Positions 10,263 to 21,746 of a stretch of 64,000 bases of DNA are shown here, piece after piece. The translations under genes were made by a program, and so were the position numbers. Position 1 is the first letter of the stretch. The number at the start of each line of letters is the position of its first letter. Source of the DNA: Amoebidium appalachense (taxonomy: Eukaryota > Ichthyosporea); the NCBI GenBank assembly GCA_963693365.1, contig CAVNZM010000007.1, forward strand, positions 3,658,001 to 3,722,000, given 5' to 3'. The notes under the pieces are model-generated. The model saw only the letters and a list, made by a program, of their open reading frames with translations. It had not been told where the DNA came from and did no database searches.

Positions 10263-10319
10263 TTCGTCTTATTGTATTGTTTCTAACTTTCCGAACATTT
10301 TTTCTTGCTTATACCCTTT

Positions 10320-10590
10320 TATTTTCCCCCGGGTCACTCCTGGCTAGGTGTTGGTTGAAGTGAGTTTGCTCAATCCCCACTAGCGTGACTGCGGCAACCC
10401 CGTGGGCTAAGAATTGCCAGAATATGTAGTGACAGTCGGGATTATGTATCCTGACTTATAGTTGCACTATGTAGAGAGCACATTCGTGTGTCTACTGTGG
10501 AAGACGTTAGCTCCCCTTAGGCAGTGCCTCCGGGAGTGAAACGGGATAAAATAAAATAAAAAAAAATAAATAAATAAAAAAAAAAAAAGC
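10320..10590 (+). mobile_element. 3' end of a non-LTR retrotransposon or SINE, plus orientation
   Basis: The piece ends 'GTGAAACGGGATAAAATAAA' and runs into a long A-rich tail (10,545-10,590). A related piece in opposite orientation at 20,985-21,240 shares the motifs TGGAAGACG-TAG, CCTCCG-GAG and AAACGGGATAAAA plus an A tail. Two independent copies ending in the same 3' motif with A tails indicate retroposition. No protein-coding part is present. Confidence 0.65.
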
Positions 10591-10599
10591 AAAAACGAT

Positions 10600-11339
10600 T
10601 CACCGACTGTGACCGACAGTGAGTCTTGCTCTGTTTAACAATAGGTTAAAATGTCTGTTATTGAAAGGATACTGCCAGTTATTGCGGTGGCTAGCCTTGC
10701 TAGAGACCTCGTTTTACGTCACCAACGTTCGTCCCTGGCATTCCCCACATATCTGAACACATAATGAGTGTTAAAATTTGTCCTTGTCTATGCAGTACAC
10801 GTTGTGCCTGCATGTCACCGAGTTTGTACATGTACATTTGATTGTTTTTATTAATGCATATATCGGAGTCCAGTATTGTTTCAATGATTATTATGGCATA
10901 TATATGCAGTCTGAGGTTGTTATCATGCACCGTGTAGGGTTCCTCGTCCTCTGTCTTACCTGTGCAGCCCAAATTCATGTGCCAATTTTAACTGAGCATG
11001 TACACAAAATGACGCGTATGACACCCAAGGCCTCCTAAATAGCACATAGGTGTGCTATTTAGGAGGCCTTGATGACACCGACCTTCGCCGGCATGCGTAC
11101 TGTAGTAAAAATGTGCCCGCCGCGGCATGCGCTGTACCATTGGCTAGCTGATAGCCAATAAATGATGCGAAATGCTCTGATTGGCTATTTCCTATATCGT
11201 ATTTACGAAAATCACCTCCGGAGAGCCGATAGTAAAGGGTTAGGGAAATGAGTGAGTTCCCGTTAACCCCCAGTGTGGGTGTCGCGTTGCCTTTCCCCCT
11301 AAAACTCCGTTCAAAGAACCCACTTCAACACACGTATAC
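10600..11339. other. Unannotated DNA with one long hairpin
   Basis: I see no gene. The stretch contains the hairpin at 11,027-11,070 and, downstream of it, GC-rich and 'cgtatttacg'-type segments that recur around the second hairpin near 20,700-20,900. The right end is the copia #2 target site (TATAC, 11,335-11,339). Confidence 0.6.
11027..11070. repeat. Perfect hairpin, 20-bp arms (copy 1)
   Basis: The arms AAGGCCTCCTAAATAGCACA and its exact complement are separated by a 4-bp loop (TAGG). The same arms occur at 20,806-20,860. Repetition of the whole palindrome at two sites suggests a mobile hairpin or the terminal structure of a MITE- or Helitron-like element. Confidence 0.92.
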
Positions 11340-12047
11340 TGTTATTTTGTGTGGGTAAACGGAGAAGCAGAGAGCACAGATGGGTGTTATGTAAAACACA
11401 ACACAAAGACACACGGGAAAAACACAACCGGAGAGGAGGAACGATTTCTGGAACCATAGGAAGTGAATACGACTGCTTGTGATTTATTTCAAGATGAGGT
11501 CCCTTTTATACTTGGGAATGTGAAACGATAAACCAATCAAAAGAATGAAAACTATGAGTGTAAAATATATCGAATAAAATGTCTGTCGACATTTAGAATG
11601 TAAAACTCAATCCTCTAATGAAAGAAACTTCTAATAAAAGCACGGAAACATTTAATAAAATGAAACCACTTATGTAACTATTAATTCATAACATATATTT
11701 ATACATGTTCTTATCATAACACGTCTAAATATAATTTTTCCTAATAGTTGAAGAACATAGCACAATGCTACGTCGTGGGAAAGGAATGAGAAAGGAATGT
11801 AAGTTACTATATTTGGGAAAATACAAACGAGATATGATTGGATGACATATATAGATTTTGACGCAAACGACAATACGTGTGCGCGAGCTAAGTATGTCGA
11901 TACGTACACAGATCTAAGATGTCGTGTACACGGAAACGGAAAAGAAAGAAAGAAATGAAGAAAGGAAAAGGAAACAAACTACAACAACTAATAAATAAAT
12001 ACCAAACTCAACTTCTAAGTCTTGCTGAGAATTAAGTGAAGATGACA
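11340..12047 (-). repeat. copia #2 3' LTR (708 bp)
   Basis: On the plus strand it begins TGTTATTTTG and ends GATGACA. It matches 17,032-17,739 along its length by eye. Immediately to its right, the minus-strand purine tract GAGTGGGGA marks the plus-strand primer site. Confidence 0.95.
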
Positions 12048-12534
12048 TCCCCACTCAAGGGTTGGAAGTTGGGTTCTCGTGAAGTTTGTTGATGTGACTG
12101 TTGATGTTAAGACTTTCACACATGTAGAAGTAGGTGCCGTGAAGTCACAGTCAAGTTTCCCCACTCGAGAAGACAATGGAGAAGACTTGAAGGTGCAAGC
12201 CGGGGAAGAAAACCAAAACGGAAGAAGCACACAACGACGGTTGCCTCTGAAGACTCGGAAGATGACGGTAGCCAATGACGTGATATATAAATATATATAG
12301 AAGAAACAACTAGTGTATGTGTGACGTGTTGGTGGCTAATGATAAATACATTATATATATGGTGGTATATAAATAAACGACGGATTGTGGAGAAGAAATC
12401 CCCACTGAAGATGCACACACTGAAGATCGATGAAGACAGCAGTAGACTTTCGTTGGGAGGTGTCTCTACACGGTGATGTGTAGACCACTGGCCAGGGCCC
12501 CAACCTACTTGAAGACCACTGTACTAGTAGATGA

Positions 12535-12586
<52 letters not shown>

Positions 12587-12587
12587 C
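12048..12587 (-). other. copia #2 3' untranslated region with a 40-plus-bp G run
   Basis: This non-coding stretch lies between the pol stop and the 3' LTR. It contains a pure G run at 12,539-12,582 (C on the element's sense strand). Three copies of the polypurine-like octamer AGTGGGGA on the minus strand lie near 12,050, 12,159 and 12,402. A fourth lies inside the RNase H coding region near 12,700. Confidence 0.8.
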
Positions 12588-15500
12588 TCAGTCACGAAGA
12601 CTGAGTGAATCACGGTGTTGCTCGTGGGAGGGCCCGGGCAGGGGCTTGGTGAAGATGTCAGCCACGTTGTCTTTGCTGGACACGTAGGTGACGACCACAT
12701 CCCCACTCTTGATGTAGTCCTTCGTGTTGTGGTAACGGACTGCAATGTGTTTGGTCCGGTGCTTGATGCTGTTGGTGTGCAGGAGGGCAATGGTGGACTG
12801 GTTGTCACAGTAGACGGGGGTGGGGTCGGTCATCGGGTAGCCGAGTTCACGGAGGAGATCACGGTGCCAGATGACGTTTTGAACAGCAGCATTGATGGCC
12901 AGAAGCTCAGCCTCGGTGGTGGATGTTGCCGTGATGGACTGCAGCTTCGAATACCATGTGATGGGTATGCCCTTGAAGAAGATGACGTATCCGGTGGTTG
13001 AACGACGGGTGTTGGGGCAGTTGGCAAAGTCAGCATCAGAATAACACTCCAGCAAGGGGGTGTTGTCGTCGGAAGCAGACTTGTCGTAGTGAAGGCCGAG
13101 GTTGGAAGTGCCGATGAGGTACCGAACTACACGGAGTAGACATTCCCATGCAAGTTTGGTGGGGTTGGCACTGAATCTACCGAGGTAGCCGATGGCAAAG
13201 GAGATGTCGGGCCGGGAACAACGAGCAACCCACAAAAGACGGCCGAGTAGTTCACGGTAGGGAACCTTGATGGGTGGTGAGTCGTTCTCGTTGATGGTGA
13301 TGACGGTGCCGACGGGAATGGGAGTAGCCTTGGGGTGAGCATCGTTGAGGTTGAAGTCTCTGACGATGTCGTTGATGTAGGATTGCTGAAGCAGCTTGAG
13401 GTGACCGGGGGTGTGGATGAGCTGGGTGCCAAGGAAGATGTCGGGAAGGTCAACCTTGCAGAGAGCTGACTTCATGATGTGGTCTACTAGATCCTTGGTG
13501 TGGGAGGAGTTGGCCGTGCAGATGATGATGACGTCGTCCACATAGTTGCCAGTGAGGATGATGTCACCGTTGGGGAAGGTCTTGATGTAGACACATGGAT
13601 CTGAACGGAGACGTTCGAGACCGTGAGCAAGGAGGACCTTGTCGAAGTACTCATACCAGGCCAGTGATGCTTGCTTGAGTCCGTAGAGTGCCTTCTTAAG
13701 TTTCCAGACCTTGTGTTCGTTGCCGGGGGTGATGAAGCCAGGTGGTGGCTCAATGTAGATGTCTTCTTGAAGAGGACTGTTGAGGAAGGCAGTTGAGACG
13801 TCGAGTTGATGAATCTCATGGTTGCCGTCCACACCGATGGCAAGGAGGGCACGGACGGAGGAGGACATCACCACGGGGGAAGAGGTGTCACCGTAGTCAA
13901 CACCGTAGACTTGAGTGAAGCCCTTTGCAACACCACGAGCTTTGATCTTGGTGTCACCGGCTGAGTTGAGGACTTTCTCAGTCACAATCCACTTGAACTT
14001 GATGATGTTGGCACCAGGGGGGGGATCAACAATGGTGAAGACATCCTTGGTGATGAAGGCTTGGTACTCGGAGGTGAGGGCAGCTATGACGGCATCACCG
14101 TTGGGACCGTTGCAAAGCTTTTGAATGCCCTTGGGGAGCTGGTCAATGTTGATGGTCGGTGCTACGATGCTGACCAGTGCCGTTGGAGTCTTGGTGAGAC
14201 GTGTAGACCGACGAAGGTTGGGCTTGGGGGGGTCCTTGAGGGGGGTGGTGGCCGGGTAGGTGGTGGAGGCCGGGATAGGGGCATGGAAGCCAGGAATAGG
14301 ACCGGTGGTGAGGGGGGCATCGGTGTCCACAGGGCTGCTCGTGGCCGAGTGGAAGGTGGGGGACCCAGGACGAACCGGAGTCATGTAGCCGGGTTGATGC
14401 ACAGCAACGGGGGGGGCCGGCAGCAAGGGTTGTTGGCCAGTGGGGGGGGGGGCTCGGGGGAGGGCACGGGTTCAACCGGGGCTGGTTGGTTGTGCCAGGA
14501 CGGTTGGGAGATGACCACAGACGGAGTTTCATCGTCGTCGTCGGAGGGGGGGGTCCAATGTCGGCAGATCGGGTTTGGGGGGAACGGAGACCTGATTGGT
14601 GCTGCCCGTGAATTTCGACTCGTCGAAGATCACATCACGGCAGATCTTGATTTGGTTGCTGGCAAGGTCGAGGATCTTGTGTGCCTTGGAGGGTAGGTCC
14701 CAGCCGACGTAGGTGCCGACTCTGACGGTTGATGCCAGCTTGTTCCTCTTTGACCGGGGAACATGGACATAGGCAGGGGAGCCGAACACGTGGAGCTGGG
14801 AGACGTCGGGTTTGAAGCCGTGGAAGGCCTCGAAGGGAGTGTTGCCGTTGGCAGCAGATGACGGTGTGACGTTGATGATGTAGCTTGTATGCTTGAGAGC
14901 AGCAACCCACAACTTGGGAGAGAGAGGTTGGTCCTTGTCGGCATGGAGGAAGCAACGGACTGTCTCTTGCAGTTCTCTCATCTTCCGTTCAACAACACCA
15001 TTGTGTTGTGGTGTGTCGACGGGGGCAAACTCCATGATGATGCCTTTCTGCTTGCAGTAGGCCTCGGTGTCCTTGGAGGTGAACTCAGAGCCGGAGTCAA
15101 ACCGAAGATGGGTGACGATCTCAGGTGTCTGACGTTCGATGGTTTCAACGAGAGACTGAATGTGGCTGAGGGTTTCACCACGGTTGTAAAGGGGGAACAC
15201 GGTGGTGTAACCGGTGGCATCACAAACACACACCAGAGCAACCTTGTAGCCTCCGTAGGAAGCACAGGGAGCTTCGAAGAAGTCCAGGTGCCACTTAGCA
15301 CCGGGAATGGTGAACTTGGAACGGGTGCCGGGAAAGGGGGCCTTGGTGGTCTTGCCAGACATGCAGCCGAAGCAGTCACTGTTGTCGGGTGACTTGAGGG
15401 AGGGGGGCATGCCGATGACAAGCTCATCCTTGGCCATCCTGGTGACGGTGGAGAGGGCACGGTGGCCGAGACGGTTGTGCCAAAGGGTGAGGTCGTCGGG

Positions 15501-16955
15501 TGGGTGAGTCCTTGCTGTGTAGGCTTGGACCCCCGGGTGTTTAGGAGTCTCAATCACATAGTCAGTGATGTAGTAGAGACCGTCGAGGGGGGTGAGATCT
15601 GTAATAATGTCACCATTACGGCTGTAGAGGAACGACGGGTGGTTGTCTGTATCGTCACAATGACCTAGGAGGCCGGCAGCTGATGCCATGGAGGTAGACA
15701 CGAGGAAAGACGGTGCCTCGGGTACGTAGTAAGCATTGATGCTGCACGGTGTTGGGTGGCCGTTGTAGTGCAGTGTCATGTTGATGATGCCACGTTGTTT
15801 GGCATTGACTGTGCCGAGGCCGTGAATGGGGGTGGGAGGACACGGGGTAAGGGAGGAGAAATACTCCTTGATGGGGCAGATGTGTGCATTACAAGCACTG
15901 TCCCAGACGGGGTCGTTACTGTCAGGTGTGCCGGTGGAGGAGATGAGTGCAAATTTCACACTCTTGTCACCTTTCTCCTGCTTGGCACGACGAGCAACTG
16001 TGCAGCCAGGCTCCGGGCATGCTGTGATGTGGTGGGGCTCATGGCAGTAGGAACACTTCACACTGTTGGTGTTGTGCTGTCGGTTACGGTTGTCCCGGTT
16101 ACCACGGTGGTAAGGGGAAGTTGAACGGGGGCCGGGTGACTTGGAGGGAGGACGAGGATCACGGGAACGGGACGGGGAACGGTGAGGTGTATGCTCACGT
16201 CGAGGAATACGGTTACGGAGGTCACCGGGGGGAAGCACTCTGCTCTGGAGTGCACGGAGGGGACGGTTGTTGACGGTTGCACCTGTGCCTGCGTCGATGA
16301 GGCCGGCACGGATTTCAGCTCCTCGGATGTCACTGATGAGCATGTTGAAGGACGGGTAGGCCTTGTTGTTCATCCAGTAGTCGGAGCAGAGACGTTCAAT
16401 GTCGGGGCAGACCAGGGCTGTGTTCTTCCGGATGTGGAGGAAGAACTTACGTACGACATCCTTGTGCTGGACGGGTTCGTCGAGGCAGGCAAGTGTCGTA
16501 GCCAGACGTTGGAGACGGGTGAGGTATGCTGTGACGTTGGGGTAGTCTCGTAGTTCAAGCTCCTCGAAGGTGACTTGAATCTGGGTGACTCGGGCCTCCT
16601 TCTCTGCTACATACGCCATACGTAGGTTGTGGAAGACTTCACCACCGTGGACACCGTCTTGCATCCGGCCGGAGTCGTAGAGCTCGGTCGGGTGGACGGA
16701 CTGGTTGAGGATCTGGTCGAGGACGTCGGAAGCTTTCTTGTAGGAGTCCTTGGTGGTGTAGCCTAGCCACTGGTTGGCTTCAGCGCCGTCAACCCACTGT
16801 GGCCTCTTGATAGCGTCAACGAATTTCTCGGCAATGGTGGTTCTAATGAACCGGTGAATGAGTGGCTCCCACTCGAAATAATTAAGACGTTTCTCGTCTC
16901 GTTTCTCGGACGGATTCCATATTGGAAGGTTGATATACGACGGTTTGTCAGTCAT
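12588..16955 (-). CDS. gag-pol: copia #2 gag-pol polyprotein, two compensating frameshifts
   Basis: From the ATG at 16,955: Gag, with a CCHC-type zinc knuckle 'CSYCHEPHHITAC' near residue 301; aspartic protease 'WDSACNAHI' near 350 (Ala where DSG/DTG is usual); and a GAG-pre-integrase zinc region 'LWHNRLGHRALS...CFGC' near 490. The integrase core follows with Asp at about 554, Asp in 'RFDSGSEF' and Glu in 'VVERKM' exactly 35 residues later. The first frame stops at 14,529 because of a C8 run (14,551-14,558). The frame is regained in a C run at about 14,440-14,450. From about 14,426 RT (catalytic 'NYVDDVII') and RNase H ('CYSDADFA', 'STTEAELLA', 'DNQSTIALL', 'HIAVRYH') run to the stop at 12,588. 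Confidence 0.93.
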
Positions 16956-17031
16956 GATTGAAGCAGTAAGACTGAGAGATTTTCGCGGTTGTAGCGAGAT
17001 TGTGTGTTAGCGTGCAAAGGGGCCGTAAACC

Positions 17032-17739
17032 TGTTATTTTGTGTGGGTAAACGGAGAAGCAGAGAGCACAGATGGGTGTTATGTAAAACACAACACAAAG
17101 ACACACGGGAAAAACACAACCGGAGAGGAGGAACGATTTCTGGAACCATAGGAAGTGAATACGACTGCTTGTGATTTATTTCAAGATGAGGTCCCTTTTA
17201 TACTTGGGAATGTGAAACGATAAACCAATCAAAAGAATGAAAACTATGAGTGTAAAATATATCGAATAAAATGTCTGTCGACATTTAGAATGTAAAACTC
17301 AATCCTCTAATGAAAGAAACTTCTAATAAAAGCACGGAAACATTTAATAAAATGAAACCACTTATGTAACTATTAATTCATAACATATATTTATACATGT
17401 TCTTATCATAACACGTCTAAATATAATTTTTCCTAATAGTTGAAGAACATAGCACAATGCTACGTCGTGGGAAAGGAATGAGAAAGGAATGTAAGTTACT
17501 ATATTTGGGAAAATACAAACGAGATATGATTGGATGACATATATAGATTTTGACGCAAACGACAATACGTGTGCGCGAGCTAAGTATGTCGATACGTACA
17601 CAGATCTAAGATGTCGTGTACACGGAAACGGAAAAGAAAGAAAGAAATGAAGAAAGGAAAAGGAAACAAACTACAACAACTAATAAATAAATACCAAACT
17701 CAACTTCTAAGTCTTGCTGAGAATTAAGTGAAGATGACA
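17032..17739 (-). repeat. copia #2 5' LTR (708 bp)
   Basis: This is the second LTR, equal in length to 11,340-12,047. Directly after its end on the minus strand comes GGTTTACGGCCCC (17,031-17,019). That sequence occupies the primer-site position and resembles, but does not match, the initiator-Met half-tRNA site of copia #1. Confidence 0.95.
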
Positions 17740-17744
17740 TATAC

Positions 17745-18295
17745 ACACAAGGGACACAACAGTCTGGGGGGGGGGGGGGGGGGGGGGGGATGCCATAAAA
17801 ATTAGACTTGTGTGTTGTCAGTGTCAGCATTAATTTTCTGTAATGTATATGCGCCGTATAGGCGGATCCCCCTTGACCACGTACTATCACATATACATCT
17901 GATCGACTATACTTATGTGTACACCTGCCGGCTTTCTGTTTGCGTCTCTGTTATTCGCCATAATCAGCCATAATTACAGCAAGTTAGCAAAGTTTTTTAA
18001 CACATAATGTTACATTTAACCAACATAAAGCCTCCTCATACGTTTACCAAACTACCCCCGCTACGCACACATCATGCATATATATGTAGCTAGCGTATAT
18101 GTAGCCTACTAGAGGTCAGCCGCGGCTCAAGAAATTGTTCCAAGTCCTTTTTTAATGAAATTTAATTTTTTTTAATGCATAATGTCTTTGCCGTCGACGC
18201 AACTAGCGCTAGCCCGCAATGTTCTATAGTAGACTTGTAGAGTTAAAGCAGTTATTGTCCGTTTCTCTTCGGAAAGCATAATACTAGGAACCCAA
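17745..18295. other. Intergenic, poly-G run, no gene seen
   Basis: This is the unique flank of the copia insertion. It holds a pure G run at about 17,767-17,789 and AT-rich sequence. No reading frame, RNA gene or repeat family is supported. Confidence 0.6.
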
Positions 18296-18296
18296 C

Positions 18297-18632
18297 ATGG
18301 ATATCCTTGATGTAAACTTGGCAGAAGACCAGCTTGACCGTGGCATACAGGTGAGGTTTTGTGGGGATAGCTGGGGCATACAGTTGTATGCATGTCACCG
18401 ATGTACCCATTCTTCACAGTGTCACTCTAAGCAACAAGTGTTTTCTTCCTCCTGCAGAATACACACTATTGCGACGTGAAACTGTTGACTAAGAACACGC
18501 GCGGGTTTGTAAAGGCTACATATATAACTAGCGCACACCACACACCCACACCCGCACACACGCACACACTCGCCAACACAGACACACACACACACACACA
18601 CACGTTGCAGCACACACACACACACACGTTGC

Positions 18633-18707
<75 letters not shown>

Positions 18708-18714
18708 ACGCACA

Positions 18715-18787
<73 letters not shown>

Positions 18788-19533
18788 ACAAACACACACA
18801 CAAACACACACACACGCACACGTATGTCCAGACGTTTAGCACTTGTGCTGAAATTACATCTCGGGCAGAAACAGGCACACCCACAAACACACAAACCACA
18901 AAAGGTCGGTTGCAAGCAGGGATCGTACAGCACCATAGGCATGCGTGTCCTCCAGAACACAGCAGACTTATGTTCGTTTTTGATCACCGAGACTGAAATG
19001 CACACTTTGATGTGTTTGCTATTCATGTTCCAGGCACAACTGTGTACTCTGTCTCATCATTCACTCAGGGGCGCTGTTTTCTGTGTCCACCTTAACAGGC
19101 CTGGCGGGCTGCTTTAAGACCGAACCGGGAAGGCAAGTTTGAGGAGATGAAAGGATTGGACCATTATCGGGATGAGGACAAGTCGTGCACGGAGGAGGGT
19201 GCACGATCCTTTTTGGCCCAGTTTGCTTCTCGCCCTAAGGGGGTGGCTTTCAACACCTCCGTTTATTCCGACTTCGGTGACGCCCGAGACATTATTGGGT
19301 GGGGTCACAAGCGACCATTGGACCATTTGGGGTAAATTTGGCTCGCTTTTTCTTTTCTTTGACGACTACGGCTTCTCCAAGCAGTTTCGGCAAAAAGAGC
19401 AGAAGGGGAAGGACGACCTGCCATTCGAAAACAAGCTTTGCCCCAATGTCGCTAATTTTTTCAGGCCTGTGTCCACTGAGGTCGGTGATGTAGTAAGAGC
19501 AATCAGTGACGGCTTGGTTGTTCGCTACCTCAA
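18297..19533 (+). CDS. Possible spliced gene of unknown function (incomplete model)
   Basis: I do not recognise this protein. Exon candidates are 18,297-18,350 (starts '[18 protein letters not shown]', donor CAG|GTGAGG) and about 18,457-18,507 (acceptor TGCAG; '[17 protein letters not shown]', donor GTAAAG). A third runs from about 19,100 (acceptor AACAG; '[19 protein letters not shown]'). All three junctions are phase 0. The third exon is open to 19,335, where it either stops or splices to a fourth (about 19,391-19,533, '[17 protein letters not shown]' to donor AAG|GTTTTA). I could not find a phase-consistent junction between the third and fourth. The composition is protein-like and unlike the flanking repeats. 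Confidence 0.35.
18583..18832. repeat. Compound (CA)n microsatellite
   Basis: About 250 bp of CA dinucleotides are interrupted by GCACAC and AAACAC variants and two 'CGTTGC(A/C)G' insertions. The block would lie in the second intron of the putative gene at 18,297-19,533. Confidence 0.95.
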
Positions 19534-19546
19534 GGTTTTACCCCGT

Positions 19547-19831
19547 CCAGCCCCCCCCCCCCCCCCCCCTCCCCCCCCCCCCAAATCAACCCCATTCACC
19601 CCCTCATCCCCCCCTCTAGCCCCCCCCCCCCCCCTCCCCGCCGCGACCATTAAAATAACAGACTCACAAGCACATCTGGTGTTGACAAGTAGCTCTCCAT
19701 TTCAACCCCCCCTCCCCCCCCCCTCTTTCACACCTCCCTGCCCGATTTCCACCATACAACTTTTCTGTTGTGACCATGTGTGTACCCTAGTATGTGTATG
19801 TATAAGTGTTTGTGTGTGTGTGTGTATGTGT

Positions 19832-19867
<36 letters not shown>

Positions 19868-20051
19868 GTGTGTGTGTGTGTCCGTGTGTGTATGAGTCTG
19901 TGTGTGGGTGTTGGGGGGGGGGGGGGGGGGGAGGGGGGGGGGGGGAGAAGGGAGGGGCTGGGGTGGTGAGTGCCCATGCGTGCGCGCTGGTATTCGCGTC
20001 TGTCTGTGTGGGTGTGCCTGTGTGTGCGCCGGTGTGTGCCCGTGTGTGTGT

Positions 20052-20103
<52 letters not shown>

Positions 20104-20250
20104 TTACTTATCTCACTCCCCCCCCCCCCACCCCCCAAACCCTTTTCCCTAAATTTGCTTTTTCTGCTTCCACCTCTCGCCCTCCATGTCTCTCTCTCTC
20201 TCCTCCCTTTCTCTCTCTGTGCGTGTGTGTGTTCGAGCATACACACATGA
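19547..20250. repeat. C-runs, (TG)n blocks and G-runs
   Basis: This is a chain of C-rich tracts (19,550-19,645), (TG)n with TATG and GCG interruptions (19,790-19,905), G runs (19,913-19,950) and another (TG)n block (20,040-20,102). C-rich and CT-rich DNA follows. No gene is supported. Confidence 0.9.
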
Positions 20251-20579
20251 ACACCTAAGGGCGGGCAAAATGGGTGGCAGGGTCCTTGGGTTGGGCGGGA
20301 AAATCATTGTCGATGCGAGATGCAATGCGAATTATTATGTCGGTACAAGCAATGCGTGATTTACTAATGCAGGGATTTTAAAGCGGCGAACTTAAAAGAC
20401 TTAGTGGAAGCAAGCCGGGGCTCTCCGCATATGTGCTGCTCCGCGCGTCTGGGTATATAGACACGCTTTCGAGATGCTTTTGAGGGAATAGGTAAAGGTG
20501 GTATTGTGCAGTAACATATAAAGAAGGTTGATGTACTGCATTACAGGTGTATACATGTGCGTAGAAGGGAAAGTAGGGG

Positions 20580-20930
20580 CCTTGAAGGCGAGATTAGAAG
20601 TGGGAGAGGGCTACGCCGGCATGTGTGCGGGCTATATGAGGCGGTTCTCCCTAAAACTCTAGGGTGATTCTACCGAGAGTATGCCAAATCGGAAAATGCT
20701 TTCGTAAATACGATATAAAAGAGATCCCTATCGTATTTACAAAAAATAAAAGCCCGCGGCGTGTTTGCCATGCCATGGGATCGTATACGTATTTAGGCCG
20801 TAAATCAAGGCCTCCTAAATAGCACACTCCTAAATAGCATGTGCTATTTAGGAGGCCTTGCCCTAAATACGAATACGATAAAAAACCGTATTTAGCGCGC
20901 TACCAAACAGGCCCTAACCATTAAATGCAG
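20580..20930. repeat. MITE-like block with second hairpin
   Basis: Around the hairpin at 20,806-20,860 the motif CGTATTTA or its complement TAAATACG recurs at least six times. The right edge contains AGCGCGCTACCAAACAGGCC, whose complement (GGCCTGTTTGG...) resembles the ends of some MITEs. A matching left terminus was not found, so this is only a candidate element. Confidence 0.4.
20806..20860. repeat. Hairpin copy 2, 21-bp arms with an internal half-repeat
   Basis: The arms (CAAGGCCTCCTAAATAGCACA and its complement) are the same as those at 11,027-11,070, extended by one base. The loop contains a truncated repeat of the arm (CTCCTAAATAGCA). Confidence 0.92.
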
Positions 20931-20984
20931 CCTACACAATGATTGCACTAGGGGGCACTACCGCCCATGTCTGCTGTCCATGCA

Positions 20985-21240
20985 CTCCGGCTATCCTACT
21001 ATTTTGTTTTTGTTTTTTTTTATCCCGTTTTGTTCTCGGAGGGACCCTCAAGCTCCTTTAGAGGGACTACCGTCTTCCACCCAGCACCGACTATACTCTA
21101 TAGCTAGGGTGCTATGGTGCCGGGCATCAGCTAAGCTAACACACTAACATAACCATTTGTACACACTTAGCCCAGGGTTTTCGCCTCAGCTTCGCCGGTG
21201 GGTAGCATCACTTAGCACCAGGCTTCCCATCCACTCAAAC
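20985..21240 (-). mobile_element. 3' end of a non-LTR retrotransposon or SINE, minus orientation
   Basis: This is a reverse-oriented relative of 10,320-10,590. It begins with T-rich DNA and TATCCCGTTTTGTTCTCGGA, the complement of the shared AAACGGGATA end. It also shares the TGGAAGACGGTAG and GGGCTAAG motifs. It is diverged and carries no coding sequence. Confidence 0.6.
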
Positions 21241-21468
21241 TTTAAAAACGGGCCCTCTAGGTTCATCTACGGTGGTGAATATAGGGTGTGGTGTTGGTGG
21301 TGATTACGGTGGGTATATGTAGGTGTATGGTGGAATCTGGTGGTAGAACTATTCTACTAGGGATCCAGCGAAAACGAGTGGGGCATCTCAAAATCATAAT
21401 ATAACACTACGGGCATATTTTGAACATGATGTCATACAGATCCAGCACACGGTCCGCAACAACCTCCA

Positions 21469-21544
<76 letters not shown>

Positions 21545-21706
21545 TGTGTATGTGTGTGTGTGAATATGTGTGTGTGTGTGTATGTCACGCCACAGTGTGT
21601 GCATGTGTGCATTGGGGGGAGAGAGTGGGGGGGGCGGGGAGTAATTAATAAATTTTTGTTGCCTTCGGCAGGGTTACCGTAGCTACGTCACGGCCTGCAC
21701 TCAGAA

Positions 21707-21746
<40 letters not shown>

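Larger units (their letters stand above)
11340..17739 (-). mobile_element. Ty1/copia retrotransposon #2, near-intact
   Basis: The 6400-bp element has two 708-bp LTRs of exactly equal length (11,340-12,047 and 17,032-17,739), identical by eye, and a 5-bp target duplication TATAC (11,335-11,339 and 17,740-17,744). It reads leftwards: 5' LTR, primer site, gag-pol (16,955-12,588), 3' untranslated region, purine tract GAGTGGGGA, 3' LTR. The order protease - integrase - RT - RNase H is diagnostic of copia. The only coding defects are two compensating length changes in C runs, so the insertion is recent. Confidence 0.95.

Noticed and set aside
11670-11909. 79-codon frame present twice (also 17,362-17,601)
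   Set aside because: It lies in the copia LTRs and is duplicated only because the LTRs are; no coding evidence.
14061-14696. Plus-strand frames across the copia element (also 12,615-13,001 and 14,889-15,392)
   Set aside because: Antisense shadows of gag-pol with Gly/Val/Thr-rich text and no motifs.
18422-19026. Long Cys-Val or Thr-His reading frames here and at many other (CA)n/(GT)n blocks (for example 26,697-27,092, 51,903-52,319, 58,218-59,000, 60,452-60,802)
   Set aside because: They are translations of dinucleotide repeats, open in all frames because the repeat has no stop codon; no non-repeat protein sequence supports them.
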